From the NCBI GenBank assembly GCA_041687255.1, contig JAWLCL010000019.1, positions 1-64,000 of the forward strand: a stretch of 64,000 nt of DNA, in the 5' to 3' direction. The stretch's first letter is position 1. Each line of letters starts with the position of its first letter. The translations under genes and the position numbers were made by a program. Origin of the DNA: Mariniphaga sp041687255 (lineage in GTDB: Bacteria; Bacteroidota; Bacteroidia; Bacteroidales; Prolixibacteraceae). Shown piece after piece: positions 53,962 through 62,861 of this stretch. The notes under the pieces were generated by a model. That model saw only the letters and a list, made by a program, of their open reading frames with translations, did not search any database and was not told the DNA's origin.

Positions 53962-55670
53962 ACAGCGATAACCGTTTTGGGTGTTTTCGGCTTCATATCT
54001 TCAAAAACAGTTCCCTGCAAATGAACGGTATTAACAGCCCTGCCCGATGGGTCGGCATTATCCTGGAACGATTTATCCCAGGCAAGCGCTTCGCCGGTAC
54101 TGCAGGCTATGGAAGGCACCGACGGAACACAGGCCGCTGCCTGGTCGGACGGAAAATGTTCGCTGTAAATGGCCCTGTACACATACTCTTCCTTGCTCCT
54201 TGGGGTATTTACCGGGAAACGATATTGGGCGTTCTCCATCATTTCATCGGTTACCTGTTGTCGTGCAATTTGCTTCAAAGTATCGATCCAACCGTAACCC
54301 ACTCCATCGGAAAATTGCTCTTTCTGCCGCCATGCAATACTTTCGGGCAGGTATTTCTCAAAGCCTTTGCGCAGACACCACTTCTCCATCCGTCCGTTTT
54401 TGGCCATTTTTTCCTCAGGATTAAACCGCATGGCCACATCCATAAATTCCTTGTCGAGAAAGGGTACACGACCTTCCACACCCCACGATGCCAGCGATTT
54501 ATTTGCCCTCAGACAATCGTACAGGTGCAAACGGCTCACCTTCCGAACACTCTCTTTATGAAACTCCTCCGCATTGGGCGCTTTATGAAAGTACAGGTAT
54601 CCGCCAAAAATTTCATCGGCTCCCTCACCGGTAAGCACCATTTTAATGCCCATTGAACGGATAACACGGGCAATCATGTACATCGGGGTTGATGCACGTA
54701 CTGTTGTCACATCGTAGGTTTCAATGTGGTAAATTACATCTCGGATAGCGTCAAGCCCTTCCTGTATGGTATAATGTATCTCGTGATGTATGGTGCCAAT
54801 ATGTTCGGCCACTTTACGGGCAGCCACCAAATCAGGAGAACCTTCCAGCCCGATTACAAATGAATGCAGCTGCGGCCACCAGGCATCCTTCTGATCGTTT
54901 TCCTCAATACGCTTTGCCGAAAACTTTTTGGCAAGGGCGGAAGTAATGGAGGAATCGAGGCCTCCCGATAACAACACTCCGTATGGCACATCCGACATGA
55001 GCTGGCGGTGAACGGCATCTTCCAACGCTTGTGCCAGTTCATCGATGTCGGCAGGATTATCCTTCACATTTTCGTATTCCGTCCAGTCACGGCTATACCA
55101 CCGTTTCAGCACTCCATCTTTACTGTAAAGGTAGTGCCCGGGAGGAAATTCTTCAATCTTTTTGCAGTAACCCTCCAGCGCCTTCAGTTCCGATGCTACA
55201 TAGTAGTTACCAAATGCATCCCACCCCTGGTACAATGGAATTATTCCGATATGATCGCGGGCAATCAGGTATGCATCTTCATCCTCATCGTAAAGAGCGA
55301 AAGCAAATATGCCGTTTAAATCGTCCAGAAACTTTTCCTTTTTCGTACGATACAGGGCAAGAATCACTTCACAATCAGAACCGGTCATAAAATCATAGTT
55401 TCCCTGAAACTGCTTCCGGATTTCACGGTGGTTGTAAATTTCCCCATTTACCCCCAGCACCAGTTTCCTGTCTTTGCTGTAGAGGGGTTGCCCTCCCGAC
55501 TCAGGATCAACAATCGCCAGCCTTTCGTGGGCAATCAATGCTTTGTCACCACAATATATGCCCGACCAATCGGGACCACGGTGCCGTAACTTTTTCGACA
55601 TCTCCAAAACCTGCGGCCGCAATTGCTGACTGCCGGTTTTTAAATCAAACGCACATACTATTCCACACAT
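53958..55670 (-). CDS. asnB: Asparagine synthase (glutamine-hydrolysing)
   Basis: This enzyme makes asparagine from aspartate, ATP and glutamine. The 570-residue protein starts with MCGIVCAF, so Cys2 is the glutaminase nucleophile once Met1 is removed. VNGEIYNHREIR follows in the glutaminase domain, and the synthetase PP-loop motif is LLSGGLDSSI. The length matches E. coli AsnB. A probable promoter lies at 55708-55736. With gdhA and L-asparaginase also in the window, the organism handles asparagine both ways. Confidence 0.96.
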   Translation of the reverse strand: MCGIVCAFDLKTGSQQLRPQVLEMSKKLRHRGPDWSGIYCGDKALIAHERLAIVDPESGGQPLYSKDRKLVLGVNGEIYNHREIRKQFQGNYDFMTGSDCEVILALYRTKKEKFLDDLNGIFAFALYDEDEDAYLIARDHIGIIPLYQGWDAFGNYYVASELKALEGYCKKIEEFPPGHYLYSKDGVLKRWYSRDWTEYENVKDNPADIDELAQALEDAVHRQLMSDVPYGVLLSGGLDSSITSALAKKFSAKRIEENDQKDAWWPQLHSFVIGLEGSPDLVAARKVAEHIGTIHHEIHYTIQEGLDAIRDVIYHIETYDVTTVRASTPMYMIARVIRSMGIKMVLTGEGADEIFGGYLYFHKAPNAEEFHKESVRKVSRLHLYDCLRANKSLASWGVEGRVPFLDKEFMDVAMRFNPEEKMAKNGRMEKWCLRKGFEKYLPESIAWRQKEQFSDGVGYGWIDTLKQIARQQVTDEMMENAQYRFPVNTPRSKEEYVYRAIYSEHFPSDQAAACVPSVPSIACSTGEALAWDKSFQDNADPSGRAVNTVHLQGTVFEDMKPKTPKTVIAV

Positions 55671-56022
55671 ATTATTAATTTTTATTAATTACATTATAAC
55701 ATCGGCTAAAATATACTTTTTGTCACTTAAAAACAATTTTTAATGACAATATTCTTATAATTTATAAATTAATTGACATTTTAATATTATTGCGCGCCCT
55801 TTAATAACTTTTGCATATTTCAATCATAACCCCTGTTGTTTTTAATTTACAAGCCAAAATTTGTAATCCTGTTTTTGTCTACCCCCCCTCAAAAAATAAA
55901 GTTGATTTATAAAAAGTGCAATTTCAGAAAACAGCCCCCCTTTTAACTTTTTTATTGCCATTTAATACAATCATGTCTTTTATTTTTCGTAAATTGATAA
56001 GCAACACTTAAATACACACATT
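55671..56022. other. AT-rich divergent gap between asnB and the cupredoxin-repeat gene
   Basis: About 350 bases with long AT-rich runs and two C-rich tracts (CCCCCCTC near 55885, CCCCCC near 55940). It contains the asnB promoter. A TATTTTTC box lies about 40 bases before the start of the surface protein and fits TAnnTTTG with one mismatch. No gene is visible. Confidence 0.6.
55708..55736 (-). promoter_or_regulatory. Predicted asnB promoter
   Basis: On the minus strand TTG is followed 18 bases later by TATATTTT, close to the Bacteroidota -33/-7 pattern (one mismatch in the -7 box). It lies 38 bases upstream of the asnB ATG. Confidence 0.45.
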
Positions 56023-58569
56023 ATGGATAAAAAATTTACCTTTATTAAAAAAATTTTATTTAGCCGGTTTTTACCGGTAATTGCCTTTTTACTTGGCAGC
56101 ATGATGCTTTCGGGTCAAACATTGCACGTAATAGAAGTACGTGATTTTGAGTTTGACCCTTCTGAACTCACCATTACAGCAGGAGACACTGTTGAATGGG
56201 TAAACGAACAAGGTTCGCACAACGTAAATGGCACTCAGGTAACTTTTCCCTCAAATCCGGAATCCTTCGGCAATGAAGTAGGGACCGGCTGGACCTATCA
56301 ACACGTATTCACAGAAGCAGGTAATTACGATTACCAGTGTGATCCACATGCCTCAGCAGGCATGAACGGAACTATTGAGGTACTTGGAGATGGGGAAGCC
56401 GGTGAAGAATTTTTGCTGACGGTGGAATTCAGCGGCATGACCCCACATATAGGTCAAAACCTCTTTTTGGCTGTCAGGGAAGCCGATACAGGAATGGAAA
56501 TTGGCCGTACAGATACAGTTGCTGCATCTGAGTTTACAGTGGAAGTTCAGGGGATTGAAGAGGGCATGTCGTATCATGTCGATTTCTGGGTCGATTTCAA
56601 TGAGAACGGCAGGTATGACACACCGCCGGTGGACCATGCCTGGAGACTCGAGTTGAATGATGTCATGGGAGATACCACACTGATGTTTGCACACAACACC
56701 GATTTCACAAACATTATGTGGGAAAACATGTTATCTGTTGATTTCAGCGGCATGAACCCGCATGTGGGGCAGAATATTTATCTTGCTGTAGTGGACACTG
56801 CCACAGGAATGGAGGTTGGACGGACCCATGCAGTAGCCGATACAGCCTTTACCCTCATGGTTCCTGGCATCGAAACCGGTAACTCATACCATGTTGACTT
56901 TTGGGTCGATTTTAATGAAAACGGAATGTATGATGCACCGCCCACCGATCATGCATGGCGGCTTAATTTAAACGATGTTGTAGGCGATACCACACTGATG
57001 TTTGCACACAATACTGATTTTACAGATATTATGTGGAACTATTTGTTGACGGTAGAGTTCAGCGGCATGAATCCTCATGTGGGGCAAGATGTTTATCTGG
57101 CCGTAGTGGACGCCTCAACGGGCAAAGAAGTTGGACGGACCCATACCGTTGCCGATACCGCATTTGCCCTTATGGTACCCGGAATAGAATACGGCAAATC
57201 GTATCATGTGGATTTCTGGGCCGATTTTAATGAAAACGAAATGTATGATGATCCGCCCACCGATCATGCATGGCGGCTTGAACTGGATGATGTAATGGGT
57301 GATACTACCCTTATGTTTGCCCATAACACCAATTTCACTGACATTATGTGGAAAAACAGTTTAACCGTTGAATTCAGCGGCATGAATCCGCATGAAGGAC
57401 AGGACATTTACCTGGCAGTTGTGGATGCCAACACGGGCATGGAAATTGGCCGTGCGCACACAGTGGCCGATACAGCTTTTACTATGACCATCCCGGGAAT
57501 TGAATCGGGACAGTCGTATGATGTTAATTTCTGGGCCGATTTCAATGAAAATGGAATGTATGATACTCCTCCGGACGATCATGCATGGCAGCTTGAACTG
57601 AATAGTGTTGTTGGTGATACCACCCTTACGTTTGTTCACAACACCGACTTCACCGATATTATGTGGACAAACATGCTTACAGTGGAATTCAGCGGCATGA
57701 ACCCGCATGTTGGCCAAAACATTTATCTTGCTGTAACCGATACCTTATCGGGCAAAGAAGTTGGCCGCACACAGGCAGTTGCCGATACGGCATTTTCACT
57801 CATGGTTCCGGGAATTGAACCGGGTCAGTCCTATCACGTTGACTTCTGGGTCGACTTTAACGAAAACGGCGTGTACGATACACCTCCGGACGACCATGCC
57901 TGGCGGCTTAACCTTAACAACGTGACGGGTGACACCACCTTAATGTTTAGTCACAATACCGATTTTACCGACATTATGTGGAAGTATCAGCTTGCCGTTG
58001 AGTTTACTGAAATGACCCCACATTTGGGCCAGATGTTTGTGTTGTATGTGGTAGATGCCGATGAGGATATGGTTTTGGATACAGTTACCATAGAAGAAAT
58101 AGCCGATCCCGGATTTACGGTTTACTCCTCCAGTTTGACAGCAGGAAGCAACTATCATATTAACTTTTGGGCCGATTATAATGAAAATGGCACGTATGAT
58201 GCGCCGCCTGCCGATCATGCCTGGCAACTGGTATTGGAAAATGTAACCGGTGACACTACACTCATATTCGTCCACAACACCGAATTTACCGATATTTTCC
58301 CGGTAACCTCTGCAGTGGAAATTGGCAGCCAGCCGTTCAGAATGTATCCCAATCCGGCAACAAATAAGGTTTGGATTGAATCGGATAAACTGAACATGAA
58401 GGATTATACCTTATCGGTTTTTGATTTGTCAGGCCGCATGACAGCCCTTGAACAGAATATAAGAAATGATCGCATTGAGCTGAATGTTCAAAAGCTTACG
58501 AAAGGAATTTATTTTGTGGAATTAAAAACCACGAATGACCGAACGATAATGAAACTTATAAAGAAATAG
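56023..58569 (+). CDS. Cupredoxin-headed repeat surface protein with T9SS tail
   Basis: This 848-residue exported protein has a signal peptide (about 1-31). Residues 32-121 form a plastocyanin-like cupredoxin with candidate copper ligands H66, C106, H109 and M114 (CDPHASAGM). Six repeats follow: five of 105 residues (131-235, 236-340, 341-445, 446-550, 551-655) and a diverged sixth (656 to about 763). Each has a Ca-loop-like DFNENGxYD and conserved His at positions 12, 55 (missing in repeat 4), 75 and 94. The C-terminus (about 765-848: MYPNPATNKVWIES, FDLSGR, GIYFVELK) is a type A T9SS sorting domain, so the protein should reach the cell surface. The repeat family is not one I can name. A terminator follows. 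Confidence 0.9.
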   Translation: MDKKFTFIKKILFSRFLPVIAFLLGSMMLSGQTLHVIEVRDFEFDPSELTITAGDTVEWVNEQGSHNVNGTQVTFPSNPESFGNEVGTGWTYQHVFTEAGNYDYQCDPHASAGMNGTIEVLGDGEAGEEFLLTVEFSGMTPHIGQNLFLAVREADTGMEIGRTDTVAASEFTVEVQGIEEGMSYHVDFWVDFNENGRYDTPPVDHAWRLELNDVMGDTTLMFAHNTDFTNIMWENMLSVDFSGMNPHVGQNIYLAVVDTATGMEVGRTHAVADTAFTLMVPGIETGNSYHVDFWVDFNENGMYDAPPTDHAWRLNLNDVVGDTTLMFAHNTDFTDIMWNYLLTVEFSGMNPHVGQDVYLAVVDASTGKEVGRTHTVADTAFALMVPGIEYGKSYHVDFWADFNENEMYDDPPTDHAWRLELDDVMGDTTLMFAHNTNFTDIMWKNSLTVEFSGMNPHEGQDIYLAVVDANTGMEIGRAHTVADTAFTMTIPGIESGQSYDVNFWADFNENGMYDTPPDDHAWQLELNSVVGDTTLTFVHNTDFTDIMWTNMLTVEFSGMNPHVGQNIYLAVTDTLSGKEVGRTQAVADTAFSLMVPGIEPGQSYHVDFWVDFNENGVYDTPPDDHAWRLNLNNVTGDTTLMFSHNTDFTDIMWKYQLAVEFTEMTPHLGQMFVLYVVDADEDMVLDTVTIEEIADPGFTVYSSSLTAGSNYHINFWADYNENGTYDAPPADHAWQLVLENVTGDTTLIFVHNTEFTDIFPVTSAVEIGSQPFRMYPNPATNKVWIESDKLNMKDYTLSVFDLSGRMTALEQNIRNDRIELNVQKLTKGIYFVELKTTNDRTIMKLIKK
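56413..58311 (+). repeat. Six ~315-bp coding repeats in the surface-protein gene
   Basis: Repeats start at about 56413, 56728, 57043, 57358, 57673 and 57988. Copies 1-5 are 315 bp each; the sixth is slightly longer and diverged. Many differences between copies are synonymous, so the copies are old enough to drift but kept under protein-level constraint. Confidence 0.9.
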
Positions 58570-58577
58570 CAAAATCA

Positions 58578-58616
58578 GAGGGTGCTTACTTCCAAAGCTG
58601 CACCCTCTTTTTTTTT
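58578..58616 (+). terminator. Intrinsic terminator after the surface-protein gene
   Basis: GAGGGTGC (58578-58585) pairs with GCACCCTC (58600-58607) around a 14-base loop, followed by a run of nine T to 58616. It lies 9 bases after the stop. Confidence 0.93.
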
Positions 58617-58727
58617 ACTTATACCTGTACATTTAAATTTACAAATTCTTCTTTGAGTTTTGAACGGAAAATGAGGTTTGTTGTTATAGTGGCAGAATGT
58701 TTAATTAAAAGCAAATTAAAAAAAACT

Positions 58728-59129
58728 ATGAGTTACTATTACAACACCGTTATCAAAAATAAAAGTTTTGAAGAGGTTTTGGCTGCCGTTAAAGATGGTC
58801 TTGCCAAAGAAGGATTTGGAATTCCTTCAGAAGTGAACATGAAGGAGACATTCAAAATGAAACTGGATGTCGATTTTAAGAATTACATTATTCTTGGTGC
58901 CTGCAATCCTTCATCTGCCCTCAAGGCGGTTCAGAGCGAGAAAAACATTGGCACACTCCTGCCATGCAGCGTTGTGGTACAGGAGCATGAAAACGGCGAA
59001 GTGGAAGTTGCTGCGGTTGATCCTATTGCATCGATGATGGCTGTTAAGAACAACACCGTGCAAAGTATTGCCATTGAAATCGCCCGCAAACTAGAAAGCG
59101 TCATTGAAGACCTGAGTCTCAGTAAATAA
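58728..59129 (+). CDS. DUF302 family protein
   Basis: This 133-residue cytosolic protein from the ATG at 58728 (MSYYYNTVIKNKSFEEVLAAV) matches the DUF302 family: KDGLAKEGFGIPSEVNMKETFKMKL, then YIILGACNPSSALKAVQSE, GTLLPCSVVVQEHENG and VAAVDP near the end. The function is unknown; the fold is a small alpha/beta sandwich. An in-frame start at 58653 adds residues outside the family. It ends 11 bases inside the convergent PQQ-propeller gene. Confidence 0.88.
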   Translation: MSYYYNTVIKNKSFEEVLAAVKDGLAKEGFGIPSEVNMKETFKMKLDVDFKNYIILGACNPSSALKAVQSEKNIGTLLPCSVVVQEHENGEVEVAAVDPIASMMAVKNNTVQSIAIEIARKLESVIEDLSLSK

Positions 59130-60387
59130 GATACAGGTTTTTTGCGGTACGCAGTACCATTTTATCCTTTACAAAAGCCGGAACTGCCTTAACAGTTTCC
59201 GGGATACTGTTTTCGGCAACTTTTTGAAAAGAGTTGCCCGGTTTTATTATTGTGCAATCTCCTTTAACATTAAAAAAGTAGATATTGCCGGCAGCATATA
59301 TGGGGGAAGCATTGAAATTGCCGTTCAACTTTTCTTTCCAGATTGGTTTACCTGTGGCAGCATCAAGACAAGTTGCCATTCCCCTGTCGTGCACCATATA
59401 CATTTTATCATCAACAATTACCGGTGTGGGAATTTGCGGCACCTCATCCTCATACATCCATTTCACATGCGATTTGGTAACATCTCCTTTTCCTGATGGA
59501 TCAACTGCATATTGCCTTGTGAAAAAGGGAATGTTATCAAGAAAAATCCATCCTGAGTTGACAAACACCAAACCATTCCAATAGAGTGGCTGACTGACGG
59601 TTGAATCGTAACCGTATTCAATTGTCCAAACCACTTCGCCCGTTTTAACATCATGGGCAAAGCACATGTATGAAGAGTTGCTTATGAGCAACTCGCGATC
59701 TTCAGTTTTTATAACAATAGGTGTCTGATACGATTTTCTGTACACCGGCTCCAGGGAATCATAAATTTCTGCAGGGCGGATACTTTTCCAGATGGTTTCG
59801 CCTGTTTTCTTATCGAGGGCAACAACATATGGATCTTCTGTCCCTTCAAGGTGAAGAATCAACATGTTATCGTGCAGGATGGGCGAAGAAGCAGGCCCCT
59901 GCATATGGTCACAGGGTAAATCATCACGTTTCCACACCACACTATAATTGCGGGTATCGATGCAGGCTGTTCCAAAAGAGCCATAATGAACATATGCATA
60001 TCCATTTTCGATGCATGGTGTGGGAGTAGCATACGAGTTTGTACTGTGAATACGTTGCGGGTTGTCGCTCGTAAAAAGCGTCTGTTCATGGAGCAATTTA
60101 CCTGAATCAAAGTCGTAGCATATTGCATAAAACTCTTTACCGTCATCGGTTGCAGAAGTTAACCATATCTGATCTCCATATATTACGGGTGAAGACCAAC
60201 CGGTGCCTTTAACCTCCGATTTCCATTCAATGTTCTTATCGACACCCCATTCCTGTGGGGCTGACTTAACCTGCGCATGCCCATCCATTGAAGACCCTCT
60301 GAAATGTGTCCAGTTTTGTCCAGAATTTGTACAGGAAAACATCAACAGTGGAACAATCAGGAGTGCAGAATATATTTTTGCAGCCAT
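59119..60387 (-). CDS. PQQ-like beta-propeller lipoprotein
   Basis: This 422-residue lipoprotein (lipobox LLIVPLLMFSCTNS) has repeated PQQ-like blades with W-motifs, for example WTHFRGSSMDGHAQ, then LDKKTGETIWKSI, VKTGEVVWTIEYG and LDAATGKPIWKEKL. It resembles BamB/YfgL and the 'PQQ-binding-like beta-propeller' family, and could serve as a scaffold at the outer membrane or bind a ligand. No dehydrogenase partner is next to it, so a cofactor role is not supported. It overlaps the convergent DUF302 gene by 11 bases. Confidence 0.87.
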   Translation of the reverse strand: MAAKIYSALLIVPLLMFSCTNSGQNWTHFRGSSMDGHAQVKSAPQEWGVDKNIEWKSEVKGTGWSSPVIYGDQIWLTSATDDGKEFYAICYDFDSGKLLHEQTLFTSDNPQRIHSTNSYATPTPCIENGYAYVHYGSFGTACIDTRNYSVVWKRDDLPCDHMQGPASSPILHDNMLILHLEGTEDPYVVALDKKTGETIWKSIRPAEIYDSLEPVYRKSYQTPIVIKTEDRELLISNSSYMCFAHDVKTGEVVWTIEYGYDSTVSQPLYWNGLVFVNSGWIFLDNIPFFTRQYAVDPSGKGDVTKSHVKWMYEDEVPQIPTPVIVDDKMYMVHDRGMATCLDAATGKPIWKEKLNGNFNASPIYAAGNIYFFNVKGDCTIIKPGNSFQKVAENSIPETVKAVPAFVKDKMVLRTAKNLYLIY

Positions 60388-60596
60388 ACCAAACCAGGTT
60401 GAAAATTAATTTACTACCAACAAAGCTAAAATAATCTTTCGATTTGAGATGAACGTATAACAAAAATAAAATCCCCTAAAACTACTTCTCTACTCCTATG
60501 TTTCAAAAACATTTTATGAAAAACAGTGGCAAATACAAAATTTTCCCGAATTTTACAGGAGAAGTATTGAAAATAGGTTATTTAAGCAAAAAGGGT

Positions 60597-61634
60597 ATGA
60601 ATCATGTAAAAAAAATCTATATTTTCATTATTCTGGTAACTTCAGTGGTAGTGCTTATAGAAGCCCAGAACATAATTATTCCGTTTATTCTTGCCATTTT
60701 ATTCTGGTTTATGATCCGGGTAATGAAAAAATTATTGTCGCGGATGCGTTTTATAAGAAGGTGGCCTGACTGGACCTTAACCATTATATCATCTATAATC
60801 CTGTTAAGCCTCCTGTTCCTGGTAGTTACCATAATAACGATGAACATCAGGTACCTGACAGCTACACTACCCACCTACGAAGAAAATATTACTAAAATCA
60901 CCACCAGATTGCAACAAAGCTTTGAACTCGAATTTCCCCTGGTATGGAGCAGTCTTGCTGCCGATGTAGATTTTGGTAATATTCTCAGCAGGATATTTTC
61001 TACCCTTACAGGACTCTTCAGCGATGCATTCATTGTTCTGACCTTTTTAATTTTCATTCTCCTTGAGGAGTCAATTTTTCCCAGTAAAATCAAGGCAATG
61101 TATCCTGATGAAAGCAGGTACAATAAAGTAAATTCGCTTATAAAAAAAATCGACCATTCGGTTAGCAATTACATTGCAATTAAAACTGTGTTGAGTCTGT
61201 TAACAGGGATATTGAGTTTTTTGGCCCTTTTAGCTATTGGTATAGATGCTCCTTTCTTTTGGGCATTTCTCATTTTCATCCTCAACTTTATTCCTTCAAT
61301 AGGTTCGTTGATAGCAACCTTTTTCCCGGCATTTTTTGCCTTGCTTCAATTTGGCTCTTTCACACCAGCCATACTGGTCCTGGCTATTGTAGGGGCTATT
61401 CAAATTTTAGTGGGAAGTTTTTTGGAACCTCGAATTATGGGTACATCAATGAACGTCAGCCCGCTGGTTGTATTTCTCACCCTTATTCTCTGGGGCATGA
61501 TGTGGGGCATTGCCGGGATGCTGCTTAGTGTTCCCATTACAGTAATCCTCATTTTAATAATGTCAGAATTTGAAGCCACCAGGCCCATTGCCATTTTACT
61601 TAGCAGGCGCGGAAAGATAGTTGATAAAATGTAA
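60597..61634 (+). CDS. AI-2E family transporter
   Basis: This inner-membrane protein of about 345 residues belongs to the AI-2E (YdgG/TqsA/PerM) family. Helices at the N-terminus (about 5-60) are followed by a coiled region and then the conserved C-terminal block FIPSIGSLIATFFPAFFALL, with VGSFLEPRIMGTSMNVSPLV, the best family signature. Substrates reported for relatives include autoinducer-2 and Na+/Li+. In-frame ATGs also exist at 60498 and 60516; the ATG at 60597 gives the more usual N-terminus, but the choice is uncertain. Confidence 0.85.
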   Translation: MNHVKKIYIFIILVTSVVVLIEAQNIIIPFILAILFWFMIRVMKKLLSRMRFIRRWPDWTLTIISSIILLSLLFLVVTIITMNIRYLTATLPTYEENITKITTRLQQSFELEFPLVWSSLAADVDFGNILSRIFSTLTGLFSDAFIVLTFLIFILLEESIFPSKIKAMYPDESRYNKVNSLIKKIDHSVSNYIAIKTVLSLLTGILSFLALLAIGIDAPFFWAFLIFILNFIPSIGSLIATFFPAFFALLQFGSFTPAILVLAIVGAIQILVGSFLEPRIMGTSMNVSPLVVFLTLILWGMMWGIAGMLLSVPITVILILIMSEFEATRPIAILLSRRGKIVDKM

Positions 61635-61777
61635 ACAATTACATATATAAAAAGTCTTCTGACTGTGTGCCGGAAGTTCTTTATATGTTGAATAAAAAAG
61701 AAAGAAAAAGCTTCATCTCTGCCTGCTTAATAAAAAATATTGCAACAATTATTGATGTATTATTGGTATCTTATTGA

Positions 61778-61785
61778 TAAGTTTG
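61778..61785 (+). promoter_or_regulatory. Bacteroidota -7 element before the exported isomerase
   Basis: TAAGTTTG matches TAnnTTTG exactly, 30 bases before the ATG at 61816. An upstream TTG lies about 23 bases away, a little far for the -33 element. Confidence 0.48.
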
Positions 61786-61815
61786 ACTTCATAAAACAAT
61801 TCAAATGGCAGAACT

Positions 61816-62808
61816 ATGAAAAGACTAAGTTTTCTGATTATTTTCATATTGGCAGGTTCAACAATAGCATTATCTCAAAAAGCACCTTCAGGCAATCCGG
61901 CCGATTTTAAAGTAAAAACCTGTCTGCACTCTGTAAGCTATGCGGGTTTTTGGCGAGGACAGGAACGACTGACAGTAGATGAATTCCTCGTTAAAGCAAA
62001 AGAGCTGGGTTATGAAGGAGTGATGCTTGTGGCAAAACGTCCACATGTATCTCCCCACGATTACGACAAGGCAGCACGTGCCCGGGTGAAAGCAAAAATT
62101 GACTCATTGGGGCTTACGCTGGTTGGACTTGCAGGCTACACCGATTTCACTGCGGGCATCGACAAGCCCGGGATTCCCAATGCCGAAATACAGGCTGCCT
62201 GGGTAGGGGAAATTGCCGAACTGGCCAAAGATTTAGGTACAAGTATGGTTCGCATTTTTACAGGATATGAGCGCCCCGGCATTCCATATGACAAACAGTA
62301 TGCAGAAGTAGTGGAAGGGCTTAAAATGGCAGGAAAACTTGCAGCTGAACATGGAGTTACACTGGCTGTGCAGAACCATCATGATATAGCACTACACCAC
62401 GATGCCATGTACTGGCTTCTTAATGAGGTGAACCTTCCAAATGTAATGGCAGGATGGGATGCCTGGTCACCGGTGCTGGAAGGTCTCTCTCCTGTTGAAC
62501 AGCGGGAATCAATTCTCAGAATGAAGCCTTATATAATAAATACCATTGTAGCCGATTATGTATCACATCCTCGATATACCTATGTAAATGAACTTACAAA
62601 TTATAAGGGAGAACAGCCGGCTATGCGGGCAGTGCCGGTTGGCAGGGGAATCATTGATTACAAAAATTGGTTTGCTGCCTTGAAGGAAATTGGCTACCAG
62701 GGATGGGTTGTTTATGAGATGTGCGAAGTTCTTGACGGAGGCGGCTCAATTGAGAACCTGGACCGTACGGCTAAAGTTTTTCTAGATTACATGGAACAAT
62801 TCAAGTGA
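61816..62808 (+). CDS. Exported sugar phosphate isomerase/epimerase-like TIM-barrel protein
   Basis: This 330-residue protein has a signal sequence (MKRLSFLIIFILAGSTIALSQ) and an AP-endonuclease-2 type TIM barrel (xylose isomerase-like). Conserved elements are LGYEGVMLVAKRPH, GTSMVRIFTGYERPG, GVTLAVQNHHD (metal site), MAGWDAWSPVLEG and GWVVYEMCEVLDGGGSIEN. Such exported members in Bacteroidota accompany carbohydrate-use loci, where they act on sugars or polyols as isomerase or epimerase. The nucleoside hydrolase gene follows 53 bases downstream and is likely in the same transcript. Confidence 0.86.
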   Translation: MKRLSFLIIFILAGSTIALSQKAPSGNPADFKVKTCLHSVSYAGFWRGQERLTVDEFLVKAKELGYEGVMLVAKRPHVSPHDYDKAARARVKAKIDSLGLTLVGLAGYTDFTAGIDKPGIPNAEIQAAWVGEIAELAKDLGTSMVRIFTGYERPGIPYDKQYAEVVEGLKMAGKLAAEHGVTLAVQNHHDIALHHDAMYWLLNEVNLPNVMAGWDAWSPVLEGLSPVEQRESILRMKPYIINTIVADYVSHPRYTYVNELTNYKGEQPAMRAVPVGRGIIDYKNWFAALKEIGYQGWVVYEMCEVLDGGGSIENLDRTAKVFLDYMEQFK

Positions 62809-62861
62809 GAATAAATTTTAATCATCATTTTTTATATTAACCTGATAAAAACTCTGCTGTA

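Noticed and set aside
59119..60387. PQQ-dependent dehydrogenase
   Set aside because: The propeller repeats are present, but the length, lipobox and lack of catalytic loop or cytochrome partner fit a BamB-like scaffold rather than a quinoprotein enzyme.
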